Shown piece after piece: positions 46,641 to 58,358 of a DNA stretch of 64,000 bases. The first letter of the stretch is position 1; each line of letters starts with the position of its first letter. Origin of the DNA: Helianthus annuus (taxonomy: Eukaryota; Streptophyta; Magnoliopsida; Asterales; Asteraceae); contig NC_035449.2 of the NCBI RefSeq assembly GCF_002127325.2, positions 77,910,693-77,974,692 of the forward strand, read 5' to 3'. The notes under the pieces are model-generated. The model made no database searches. It worked only from the letters and a program-made list of their open reading frames with translations, and was not told the DNA's origin. The translations under genes were made by a program, and so were the position numbers.

Positions 46641-47348
46641 TACACTTATTGGACTTGTTTAGTTATGGGCCTAAGTTAGTGGGCCGGACTTATGGACTTC
46701 TGTGTTACTGTTAACGTGTAGTTTGGGCCTGTTACTACGAGCCCAACTGTTAGGGCCTCACACTTAGACTTTGGATTGTATACGACTGTTAACTGTGAAC
46801 TGTTAATGCTAAACGTATTGCCGTGAATATTACCTGTGTACAATACGTGTTGAACATACGTGCACTGCTTGGCTTGAATCTGATACGAATAATATCTGTG
46901 ATAGGACCTAATTGGTTACCTGCAAATTTGATTATCTTTTCTGTGTTACTACCGAGCAAACCAAGGTGAGTTCACACCCTCTACAAAGCATGGGATTCCC
47001 TGGGTTGGGAACGGGGTTAAGGAACGTGGATTCCTCGTCCTCCTTGGGTAGGACGTCAGTGGTTCAGGAATGTGATTCCTCGTCCGGATGGACGGATAAC
47101 ACGTACTAGACTAAAACTCTATCACGAAGTCCCTCCTTTTTGTATCGACTTAATCGCCGGGCCAATGGCGAGCGGGTCATTAGTTAGATAGCGCTATTTA
47201 GGTCTGACAAACCTCACACCGTGCCGCAGAGGACGGGCGTGAACTAATGGATCTGGGGCACGTCAATGATGATAGACATTGATGTTTTCAGGGCACATAA
47301 ACATGACTACAGTCAGCAGTCGATATGGTAACGAGTCTAGTGTACGCA

Positions 47349-47488
47349 TGGGGTAGCCCCCACGGCCGAAATGCCTGATAACTAACATGGGGTAGCCCCC
47401 ACGGCTTGAGTGCCGGAGTAACTGGGAATGAACATGTCACGTTTTTAAACTATGGGGTAACCCCCACGGCAGGATGCCAGTAAAGGAA
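47349..47488 (+). repeat. Triple GGGGTARCCCCCACGGC repeat in Gypsy 5' LTR
   Basis: Three copies. Each has a GGGG/CCCC stem followed by GGC-loop-GCC with different loop sequence. Repeated at 54919-55058. Confidence 0.85.
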
Positions 47489-47851
47489 ACTGTTTTCGGA
47501 ATAACTAAAACAAACACCCAACCGTGAACTCACTCAACTAGTTGTTGACTCGTTACTACATGCTTTGCAGGACCATAGGTACTCAGCTGGAGCTTGCATG
47601 GAGGAGAGTCGTTGTGGGACACGGATTGCTGCGTGTCATGTTTTATTCGAAAACATTTGAACTTATGTTATAACTTTAAACTTATGCTTCCGCCTACAAC
47701 TTAAACTTGGTTTTGTTGGAACACCAATCGTATTGGTTAAACTTTTATGATTATTCATATGCTTGTTCAGTATGATTGGTGGCTGGATCCTGGTCAGTCA
47801 CGCCTCCAAGCGGTAGTACTCCGCAGGTGGGATTTTGGGGGTGTGACAGAT

Positions 47852-47865
47852 TGGTATCAGAGCCA
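47852..47865 (+). other. Gypsy primer-binding site
   Basis: TGGTATCAGAGCCA, three bases after the LTR, for initiator tRNA-Met. Confidence 0.92.
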
Positions 47866-48158
47866 TTGGTTATAGTGAACTAGGTTTTAATAAAGGGGAA
47901 ACGTTTTTGTTAAAACCAGACTATAACCGGTATAGTGCTCAACGGTCCACAACGACGCTCCACTCCACATGCAAGGCTCGACATACTAGGTAATATGATA
48001 TGTGTATATTTCCTACTTGTTAGTTACATAGTACATTGCCCATGGTATGCTTGATTAGTATAACTACTGTTGCTTGAACACGTGTGTGCTTACTCTATCC
48101 TACTATCGTGCTTTCGCGAACCTCTCTCACACGTATTACTCTTATTATGAAGAATCAT

Positions 48159-51100
48159 GTCTGGACGCGTTAACATGACACAAGCCCAGTTGACGGCTTT
48201 GATCAACGAACGAGTTGCCGCAGCACTCGCAGCTGCACACGCAGGAGGTATAACCTGCAGCCCGAACTTATCCTAGGATCTTTAGGATCCTACTCTCGTG
48301 AACCAACCTTTGTGTTAAACTCTGTCATTCTTTCACCTACCTTAGGTCAATATGCTCAGGCACCGGTGTGCACATTTAAGACCTTTATGGACTGTCGACC
48401 CACTACTTTTAGCGGAACTGAAGGAGCAGTAGGTCTCCTACACTGGTTTGAGAAACTAGAATCTGTGTTCGAGATGTGTGAATGCCCTGAAGCGCGCAGG
48501 GTGAAGTATGCTACTGGTACTCTCGAGGGTTTGGCCCTCACGTGGTGGAATGCTCAAGTGCAAATGCTGGGGTTGGTTGCTGCCAACGCCACCCCATGGG
48601 AAACTTTCAAGGAAATGGTTAAGGAAGAATACTGCAGTCGTGATGACATTCACAAGCTGGAAGATGAGTTCTACAATCTCAAGATGACGGGGTCAGAGAT
48701 CGAAGCATACACTAAGAGATCGCATGAGCTTGCCTTGTTGTGTCCTACTATGGTGGACCCTCCCTATAAGCGAATTGAACTCTATCTCAAGGGCTTGGTG
48801 CCAGAGATCCAAAGTCATGTGACTTCAGCAAATTTGACTACTATCCAGCAGGTTGTTCAGTTGGCTCACCGTCTTACTGACCAAGCGGTGGAGCAGAACA
48901 AGTTACCAAAGCGCATAGGTGCTGCAACTACTTCTGGTACCTCTAGTGGGGACAAACGGAAATGGGATGGAACTTCAAGCAAGGGTTCAACTTCTGTACA
49001 ATCTCAGTCTCAGCAGAGAAAGACTGACGACCACAAGAGCCCCAGTCAACAATCGTCTGGAGGTCAAAGTCATGGTGGGTACAAAGGAAATCACCCCAAA
49101 TGCAATCGTTGCAACCTACACCACAGTGGGCCATGCACCAGGGGCAACTGTCATCGGTGCAACAAGCCTGGACATGTTGCAAAGGATTGTAGGAGCGCAT
49201 ACCCCGCCAATCAGAATCGTCAGCAGCCTCAGCAGAACCAGCGACAGCAACAGGGTAACAACAAAGGATGCTTTCAGTGTGGAGCTGAAGGCCACTTCAA
49301 GAAAGATTGTCCCCAACTGAACCAGAACAACAACAATCAAGGGAATGGTAACAATGGGAATCATAACAACAACAACGGCGCCAGGGGACGAGTGTTCGTG
49401 ATTGGTCAAGGTGAAGCAAGGAATGATCCCAACGTGGTGACGGGTAAGTTCCTTCTCGATGACTTTTATGTTACAGTCTTATTTGATTCGGGTGCCGATA
49501 CTAGCTATGTGTCACTAGAAGTTAGAAAAATGCTTAAGCGTACTCCAACACCCCTGAGCGACAAGCACACCGTAGAGCTAGCTAATGGTAAGAGTTTGGA
49601 GGCCTCGCACGTAGTCAAAGGTTGCCAACTTGTTCTCGCTAACCAGACCTTCTCTATTGACCTTATTCCTATCGTCTTGGGTAGTTTCGACGTTGTCATT
49701 GGGATGGATTGGCTATCCCAACACCGAGCAGAGATTCTTTGCAACGAGAAGATCGTTCGTATCCCTGGTTTAGGTAGTGAACCTCTCATGATCCGTGGCG
49801 ACAAGAGAAGTGCTGTTGAGAACATCATCTCTCTTCTTAAGGCCCAGAAGTGCTTACGAAAGGGCCACACTGCGATTTTGGCTCTAGTTACTGATACCAC
49901 AGAGAAAGAGAAGAAGCTAGAAGATTTTCCAGTTGTACGTGACTATCCTGAGGTATTCCCTGAGGAATTACCTGGTCTTCCGCCCCATCGCCAAGTCGAG
50001 TTTCAGATTGAACTAGCTCCTGGAGCTGCGCCTGTAGCTCGTGCACCTTATCGTTTAGCTCCATCAGAGTTGGAAGAACTCTCCACGCAACTACAAGAAC
50101 TCTTGGATAAGGGTTTCATTCGTCCTAGCTCATCGCCTTGGGGAGCTCCAGTACTATTTGTGAAAAAGAAGGATGGTACCTTCAGAATGTGTATCGACTA
50201 TCGAGAACTCAACAAGGTGACTGTGAAGAATCGTTATCCTCTACCGCGCATTGACGACTTGTTCGACCAGTTGCAGGGGTCGAGCTACCATTCAAAGATC
50301 GATCTGAGATCGGGATATCACCAGCTGAGAGTTCGGGAAGAGGATGTCTCTAAGACAGCCTTTAGAACTCGATATGGGCACTATGAGTTTTTGGTCATGC
50401 CGTTTGGGCTGACAAACGCACCCGCAGTTTTTATGGATTTGATGAATCGAGTGTGCAAGCCTTACCTGGACAAGTTCGTTATAGTCTTCATCGACGACAT
50501 TCTGATCTATTCTAAGAGCAAAGAGGAGCACGAACAGCATCTACGACTTATTTTGGAACTCCTTCGAACAGAGCAGCTTTACGCGAAATTCTCGAAATGC
50601 GACTTCTGGCTTTGAGAGGTCCATTTCTTAGGGCATGTAGTGAACAAGGATGGGATTCACGTAGATCCATCCAAAGTGGACTCTATTAAGAACTGGCCTG
50701 CGCCTCGCACACCAAAGGAAATTCGCCAATTCTTGGGATTGGCAGGTTACTACAGGAGATTCATTAAGGATTTTTCAAAGATCGCGCAGCCTCTCACCTT
50801 GTTAACGCAGAAAGGCGTCACCTATCATTGGGGAAATGCACAAGAATTAGCTTTTCAGCATCTAAAGAATAGACTTTGTAGTGCACCTATCCTTTCACTG
50901 CCAGAGGGCACAGACGATTTTGTGGTTTACTGTGATGCATCAATTCAAGGTCTTGGTTGTGTATTGATGCAACGAGATAAAGTCATAGCTTACGCCTCAC
51001 GACAACTCAAAGTTCACGAGAAGAACTACACAACACATGATTTAGAGCTGGGAGCTGTTGTTTTCGCACTTAAGTTATGGCGGCATTACCTATACGGAAC

Positions 51101-52853
51101 CAAGTGCGCCATCTACACCGACCACAGGAGCCTAGAGCACATATTCAAGCAGAAGGAACTGAATATGCGGCAACGACGATGGGTCGAATTACTGAATGAC
51201 TACGAGTGCTCCATCAGGTATCACCCGGGCAAGGCCAATGTTGTGGCCGACGCCCTGAGTCGAAAGGATACTGCGCCTAAGCGCGTAAGAGCTTTACAAC
51301 TCACGATCCATTCTAGTCTACCTTCGCAAATACGAGCTGCTCAGATAGAAGCACTGAAACCAGAAAACGTAAGGGCCGAAGCCCTACGCGGGTCAAGACA
51401 ACGCCTAGAACAGAAGGAAGACGGTGCTTACTACGTAACAGGACGCATTTGGGTCCCACTCTATGGCGACTTACGAGAACTTGTGATGAATGAAGCGCAC
51501 AAATCTCGCTACTCGGTACACCCTGGTTCGGACAAGATGTACCACGACATTAAAACTACGTATTGGTGGCCTAGCATGAAGGCCCACATAGCAACTTACG
51601 TCAGCAAGTGTTTGACTTGTGCGCGAGTCAAGACGGAATATCAGAAACCCTCAGGCCTACTCCAACAACCAGAGATACCACAATGGAAATGGGAGCAAAT
51701 TTCCATGGATTTCGTTACTGGCCTACCTAGATCACAGCGCGGAAACGACACTATCTGGGTGATCGTGGATCGACTCACAAAATCCGCACACTTTCTGGCA
51801 ATTAAGGAGACGGATAAGTTCTCCACTTTAGCGGAAATATACCTCAAGGAAGTTGTTTCGAGGCACGGGGTGCCCACCTCTATCATCTCTGATCGAGATG
51901 CACGTTTTACTTCGGAACTGTGGCAGGCAATGCACAAGTCTTTTGGCTCACGTCTAGATATGAGCACAGCGTACCACCCACAGACGGACGGGCAGTCCGA
52001 GCGCACTATCCAGACCTTAGAAGACATGCTTCGCGCTTGTGTAATCGACTTTGGCAACAGCTGGGAAAGGCATCTGCCACTTGTGGAATTCTCGTATAAT
52101 AACAGCTACCACACCAGCATTAAAGCTGCTCCGTTTGAGGCATTGTACGGACATAAATGTCGGTCACCTCTTTGTTGGGCAGAGGTGGGGGATAGTCAAA
52201 TCACTGGTCCTGAACATGTGGTAGACACTACTGAGCGGATTGCTCAAATACGACAACGCATGGCGGCCGCTCGAGACCGTCAGAAGGCCTACGCCGACAA
52301 GGGCAGGAAACCACTTGAGCTCCAGGTTGGGGAGCGGGTATTACTCAAGGTTTCACCCTGGAAGGGTGTGGTTCGTTTTGGTAAACGAGGCAAACTCAAC
52401 CCACGATACGTTGGACCTTTTGAAATCATTGAGAAAATAGGCAAGGTGGCCTACAGACTGAACTTACCAGCAGAACTCGGTGCAGTTCACAACGTTTTCC
52501 ATGTGTCGAATCTGAAGAAGTGTCTGTCAGATGAGACCCACGTAGTTCCTCTAAAGGAGCTCACGATCGACGAACAGTTGAAATTCGTCGAGGAACCAGT
52601 CGAAATCACGGACCGGGATGTAAAGGTCCTCAAGAGCGCCAGAATACCTCTCGTTCGAGTTCGTTGGAACTCACGTCGTGGCCCAGAGTTTACCTGGGAG
52701 CGCGAAGACAGAATGAAACAAAAGTATCCCCAACTGTTTGAGAACAGTACAACCGCTACTGAGGCTGAAGCTACGGAATTTCGGGACGAAATTCCAGATC
52801 AACGGGGGGTGGATGTGACACCCCAGGATAACCGGGAAAACCTTACAACTTAA
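48159..52853 (+). pseudogene. Gypsy Gag-Pol polyprotein (Tekay chromovirus), one nonsense codon
   Basis: ATG 48159. A TAG at 48273-48275 lies in a segment with intron borders (48248-48345); the frame continues as normal gag afterwards. Domains in order: gag ([15 protein letters not shown]), two CCHC knuckles (about 49156 and 49270), protease DSGAD (49486), and RT with FIDD at about 50490. RNase H, a zinc-binding HHCC integrase region, the DDE core ([29 protein letters not shown]) and a C-terminal chromodomain ([17 protein letters not shown]) follow. In RT, TGA at 50613-50615 interrupts after KCDFWL. The family has Arg there, so a single C-to-T change explains it. The rest stays open to 52853. 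Integrase chromodomains direct insertion to heterochromatin. Confidence 0.93.
48248..48345 (+). other. Putative 98 bp intron in Gypsy gag
   Basis: Donor GTATAA after GCAGGAG and acceptor CTTAG before GTCAATATG. Removal restores frame in phase 1 and removes the only stop in gag. Confidence 0.55.
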
Positions 52854-52914
52854 CTAGCTTCCTCAGTGAGTGCCATCAAATTTCGGGACGAAATTTCTTT
52901 CAACTTGGGGATGA

Positions 52915-55418
52915 AGTGACAGCTCGAAATCTAGAACCTTCGTTGTGTCTTGATGCAACATACTTGTACGCTATGTGACTAGTTAACCGATTTAAACTTA
53001 ATGATAAACGTGAACCTTTTATGTGATATGTGCTTTTTTTTATGTGTGCATTTGTATGTATATATGTACGTGTTATATGTGAGCCGAGAACCCGACCGAG
53101 AACAAAGGACCCGACTCGAGACCATGAGGTCTCGAGTGTATAGTAACCGAATGGGCCTTGGGTCGAGAACCTAGTGACCGGTTTATAAGCCCTTTAGGGC
53201 ACACACTTGGAACTAGCATATATATATACCACCACCCTTAGTTATTTTACCATTTTGTTGAACAACACATACACACACACTCTCCTACCTTCTCTCACAA
53301 GCACACATTTTCGGCCAACATTTAATCCTTGGATTCAACTTGGAAATCAACATTTGGAGTTCACCTTTCATACTTCTTAACCGGTTAGTGACTCATATTG
53401 TATTTCGGTTTGTTGTTGATGTGTAATGAGGTTGAATGATAATATGTGTTGGCTTGGTGATTGTCTATCTATGATAAAGATGTTTGCTAGATAGAAAATA
53501 GTTGTTTGTTGTCAAATAATGATATTGTGAGATGATGAAATGTTATAATCGACTTGTATGTGTCTAAACCCGAATGACTTGTTTATACTAGAAGGTTGTG
53601 TTCATGATAGTGTTTGAATAAGGGAATTTCTGAAATCGGTTTGCATGTGTAAGGATTGAAACCACTAAATGAATATGTTTGTCATAATAGGATGCACATT
53701 AGTGAGTTATAGTTCATAATTTTGCTTGAACAAAGGTTGAATATGTTATGAATATGCTTGAATGTTTGAAGAACATGAAGAACTTGTTGAATATGCTTTG
53801 AATGTGGGTTGAATATTTGAAATCTGCATTGTTTGATCCATTTTGAGTAAATTTTAGACAACAAAACATGTTTAGTGGCTGGTACATATTTCTGCATGAA
53901 TTCTATTGGATAGTACGACCTGCGCAGAATCAGCAACTGTTGGGAGTCGGAACCCCTGGTTGCGACTCGAAATCTCCGGGTTACGACACCGGTTGCGAGT
54001 CAAGAACACCTGGTTGCGACTCGCAACCACAGCATGATGAACCGAGACCACAGGTTGCGACACAGGTTACGAGTCCCGTTGCGACTCGATACCAAAACAT
54101 GACTAGCCGAGACCACAGTTGCGACATAGGTTGCGACTCGCAACCATCCATGATCAACACAAACAGCATGACTCGAAACCATGCTTGCGAGTCCGGTTGC
54201 GACTCGAGACTACACTTATTGGACTTGTTTAGTTATGGGCCTAAGTTAGTGGGCCGGACTTATGGACTTCTGTGTTACTGTTAACGTGTAGTTTGGGCCT
54301 GTTACTACGAGCCCAACTGTTAGGGCCTCACACTTAGACTTTGGATTGTATACGACTGTTAACTGTGAACTGTTAATGCTAAACGTATTGCCGTGAATAT
54401 TACCTGTGTACAATACGTGTTGAACATACGTGCACTGCTTGGCTTGAATCTGATACGAATAATATCTGTGATAGGACCTAATTGGTTACCTGCAAATTTG
54501 ATTATCTTTTCTGTGTTACTACCGAGCAAACCAAGGTGAGTTCACACCCTCTACAAAGCATGGGATTCCCTGGGTTGGGAACGGGGTTAAGGAACGTGGA
54601 TTCCTCGTCCTCCTTGGGTAGGACGTCAGTGGTTCAGGAATGTGATTCCTCGTCCGGATGGACGGATAACACGTACTAGACTAAAACTCTATCACGAAGT
54701 CCCTCCTTTTTGTATCGACTTAATCGTCGGGCCAATGGCGAGCGGGTCATTAGTTAGATAGCGCTATTTAGGTCTGACAAACCTCACACCGTGCCGCAGA
54801 GGACGGGCGTGAACTAATGGATCTGGGGCACGTCAATGATGATAGACATTGATGTTTTCAGGGCACATAAACATGACTACAGTCAGCAGTCGATATGGTA
54901 ACGAGTCTAGTGTACGCATGGGGTAGCCCCCACGGCCGAAATGTCTGATAACTAACATGGGGTAGCCCCCACGGCTGGAGTGCCGGAGTAACTGGGAATG
55001 AACATGTCACGTTTTTAAACTATGGGGTAACCCCCACGGCAGGATGCCAGTAAAGGAAACTGTTTTCGGAATAACTAAAACAAACACCCAACCGTGAACT
55101 CACTCAACTAGTTGTTGACTCGTTACTACATGCTTTGCAGGACCATAGGTACTCAGCTGGAGCTTGCATGGAGGAGAGTCGTTGTGGGACACGGATTGCT
55201 GCGTGTCATGTTTTATTCGAAAACATTTGAACTTATGTTATAACTTTAAACTTATGCTTCCGCCTACAACTTAAACTTGGTTTTGTTGGAACACCAATCG
55301 TATTGGTTAAACTTTTATGATTATTCATATGCTTGTTCAGTATGATTGGTGGCTGGATCCTGGTCAGTCACGCCTCCAAGCGGTAGTACTCCGCAGGTGG
55401 GATTTTGGGGGTGTGACA
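52915..55418 (+). repeat. Gypsy 3' LTR
   Basis: 2504 bp, preceded by TTTCGGGACGAAATTT and GGGGATGAAG (polypurine-like). Carries 39 bp absent from the 5' LTR near 53760. Confidence 0.92.
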
Positions 55419-55432
55419 GATCGACCCGCTGT

Positions 55433-55650
55433 ACTTGCTTTTTCTTGCTTTGACCAAGAATGGTCGTTTTCTTGCTAGACTGAATCGTGATGATTCGACG
55501 TGCTACTTGCTATTTTGAACCAAACGGTCCGGAACTTGCTATTTGAACCAAGAATCGGTTTGACTTGCTAGAACCGATACGGGTTCGATTTCTTGCTATA
55601 CGTATCGTTTATGATGCAAAATTGACTTGCTTTATTTTAAACAACATGCT
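55433..55650 (-). repeat. ACTTGCT/TCTTGCT repeats in Copia leader, right part
   Basis: About eight further copies of the heptamer or its TCTTGCT variant. One has arms CGGTT/AACCG (55556-55576). Others alternate with small stems such as GACC/GGTC and GAATC/GATTC. The Gypsy insertion split this leader in two. Confidence 0.65.
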
Positions 55651-56057
55651 AATGATCCCCTTTTCAACGTACAAAAAACTTGATTTCTTTTTTCCTTTTG
55701 AACACCAGTTCCACAATTAGTGTGATTCCAATATGGTTTTGCAAAAAAAAAGTCAAACTTGCAATTAAAATATAAACTCGTGCTCCTTGTTTATGATTCT
55801 TTAATGAATCAGTAACAACAAATTAATTGGAATCAAACCAAAACAAATTTGACCCTTTTTTTTACACAGAACCGATGACCCTATTATTCCTTTATTGTGG
55901 TTCGACTAAATCAAAAGAAAAAAACGTACTTACGAAATCGAACACGTCGCCTGGTTCTCTGATTCTCTGATTCAATCGGCAAACTCGGATTTTCGTTTCT
56001 TGCTCGTAATCTTGCACTGTGATTTTCTTTCTTGCTTCCTGGATCGATTAACGTGGT

Positions 56058-56069
56058 GCTCTGATACCA
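56058..56069 (-). other. Copia primer-binding site
   Basis: Minus TGGTATCAGAGC one base from the 5' LTR, complementary to initiator tRNA-Met. Confidence 0.85.
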
Positions 56070-56070
56070 C

Positions 56071-56509
56071 TGTTGGCAATCGAACATGCGAATCACAGGT
56101 ATAAATATAAAAGAATTGAGAATCAAGAATAATAAACTTGCTTGTATTGAATGAAAAAGTGATAATTACAATTGACATACATGAGCCCTATATATACTAT
56201 ACGAATAGATGCGATTGTAGAGACATATCTCTTCACGAACGGTTGCGACTCTTGAACTTGTGGTTGAGATTGATCTTGAAGAGGTGTGTCTCCTTGAAAC
56301 ATCGTGTCTCTTGCTTCCTCTCTTGTTGGCGCTGATTCCGAACAGGTATGTCTCCAGGAGAGGCGTCCCTTGATTAAGTGTAGGTTACAATCTTTCAAAG
56401 TGTCGCATCTAGTCCTCGTACTTTCTAACTAATCTAATTACAACATAAACTAACTAACTACTAATTACAGAACGACCCCTAACCTATATTTTAGTTTAAA
56501 ACACCAATA
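56071..56509 (-). repeat. Copia 5' LTR
   Basis: 439 bp, near-identical to 43714-44139 apart from 13 extra bases near 56081. Confidence 0.9.
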
Positions 56510-56514
56510 ATTAT

Positions 56515-58349
56515 GATTTAACACAGGGGTGGTGTATAGAGAGTTATAGGTAGGTGGTGGTTGCATGTTTATACGTGCGTCTTGAGGGTGGTTACATATG
56601 CAATTGAATATACATTCAGAATGTCCGCGCGATGCGGTGTGCGGTTAATCCATTTCATTGTATTGTTGTGTGTGGTTTAGTCGGTTCGGTTATTATCCTT
56701 AACCGAAGTCGAAACGAAGTCATCTATTGGTCTATTTTATTAACCAATCGGTTTTCGGTTAATTCCTTCGATTTATTCAGTTAGATTGACTGTTTTTGAT
56801 TTGGTTCATTGAACTTACGTTAATAGCAAAAACCAAACTTGGATTAAAACTTTTGCTTTGAAATATATAAAAACTGAGGTATAAATACATAAAATGAAAG
56901 TATAAATATATGAAATGAAGATATAAAATATGAAAAATATAAACTGCAGGTATAAAAGCTAGAAATATATAAAAATATGAATGATTCGGTTCGGTTCAGC
57001 TAATTTTGGTTAAACGATAGTATAAAAAAATTGATAACCGGTTTTGGTTAATTTGGTTTTCTGTTTTCACTTTTCAAATAATTCAGTTTTTGGTTGATTT
57101 CGGCCCGGTTTCGTCTGTTTTCGGTTTAGTTTAGGTTAACGATTTAGTTATTGCTCATCGATAACCGATTTTGGTTAATAACCAATAGGTCTGCGCGCGA
57201 TGCGGCAGTAAACACTGACATTGCCACAATGTGTATTGTTCGGTTGGTTAGATTATTATCCTCAACCGAAATCGAGGTCATCGATTAGTTTATTTTATTA
57301 ACCAATCCGTTTTCAGTTATTCGGTTGGTTTATTCAGATAGATTGACGATTTTTTGTTTAATTCATTTAATTTCAGTTAATAGCCAAAACCAAACTTGGG
57401 CTAAAACTTTTCATTTTCTATACATGAAATTTAGGTATAAATACATGAAATGGATGTATAGGTACATGATATGGAGATGTAAATACATAAAATGGGGGTA
57501 TAAATATGAAATACATGAAATGAAGGTATAAAAGCTAGAAATAGATGAAAATGTGAATGATTGAGTTCAGTTAATTTTGGTTAAATGAGGGTACAAAAAA
57601 GTCGATAACCGTTTTTGTTAATTAAGGTTTCGGTTAACCAGTTTTCAGTTAATTCAGTGTTTGGTTGATTTCGGTTAACGATTCAGTTATTACTCACTCT
57701 TAGACACTGTTAATCACGTAACATATTAATTTTATTAATTAAAAAAACTATAAAAATATTATACTCAAATTAAAGAGAATATAATACTAATTTATATGGT
57801 GTAATTTAAAAAAATATTAACTTACCAAAAAGTTATGACTGTTTAAAAACCATGGGGTGAAGTTAATTTTTTATAAGAGGGTAAAGTGTAACTACTAACT
57901 AATAATCTATAATGTTGTTAAAACTAAGGGACTAAAGTGCAATCTAGATGAAAGTATTAAATTGACGATATTTCATCACGTAACATTATGTAGCTTTTAA
58001 ACATTATGGGATAATGACTAAGTACATTGGCTTTAGTCACTTGTACACTAAGACATCATCTACTTGTACCTTTTAATCCACACGTAAGTACTGACCAAGA
58101 AAACTATCGAAAAGTCGCCAAAAATAAGTAGGTCGTCACAATACTTTTGAATTTCTTTTTACAACATTATAGTTTATAAGATATGTCAAGAATACGTATA
58201 AGAATTGTAAGTTTGTTGTGGAGGGGAAACGTATAACTAATTACCTATAATTATGTTAAAACTCAGAGATTTAAGTGTAATAAGATGGGGACTTAAAATA
58301 TAATTATTGTTTAAAAGACCATTTTACCCTCATTTTAGGGGTGCATTTA
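56515..58349. repeat. Displaced upstream region of SQS with a diverged tandem duplication
   Basis: Blocks of about 560 bp starting near 56628 and 57186 share order: GCGCGATGCGG, TTATTATCC, TTATTAACCAATC, AACCAAACTTGG, then GGTATAAATACATGAAATG repeats and GGTTAAC-rich ends. No gene was found. The rest is AT-rich. Confidence 0.65.
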
Positions 58350-58358
58350 TAAATAAAG

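Larger units (their letters stand above)
45384..47848 (+). repeat. Gypsy 5' LTR
   Basis: Starts TGTGACAGCTCG and ends GGGTGTGACA. A TATA-rich CATATATATATACC lies near 45687. Open frames inside are chance. Confidence 0.92.
45384..55418 (+). mobile_element. Tekay-type chromovirus (Ty3/Gypsy) nested in the Copia leader
   Basis: 10,035 bp, flanked by GATCG at 45379-45383 and 55419-55423. The LTRs (2465 and 2504 bp) differ mainly by one 39 bp indel and a few substitutions, so insertion is very recent. Order: LTR, tRNA-Met primer site, gag, protease, RT, RNase H, integrase, chromodomain, LTR. One nonsense codon in RT is the only clear coding lesion. Confidence 0.95.
43714..56509 (-). mobile_element. 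Gag-only Copia-type LTR retrotransposon (TR-GAG type), hosting a nested Gypsy
   Basis: LTRs at 43714-44139 and 56071-56509 are flanked by ATTAT (43709-43713 and 56510-56514), a perfect 5 bp target duplication. The primer site and gag place it on the minus strand. Without the nested Gypsy it is about 2.8 kb: LTR, leader, gag, LTR. There is no protease, RT or integrase. The LTRs differ by one 13 bp indel and about one substitution, so insertion is recent. Its sense strand matches squalene synthase, whose start lies 169 bp beyond its 3' LTR. Confidence 0.92.

Noticed and set aside
46298..46714. 138-residue frame with repeated CDS residues, also at 53868-54284
   Set aside because: Produced by the GGTTGCGACTCG repeat cluster in the Gypsy LTR; no protein family.
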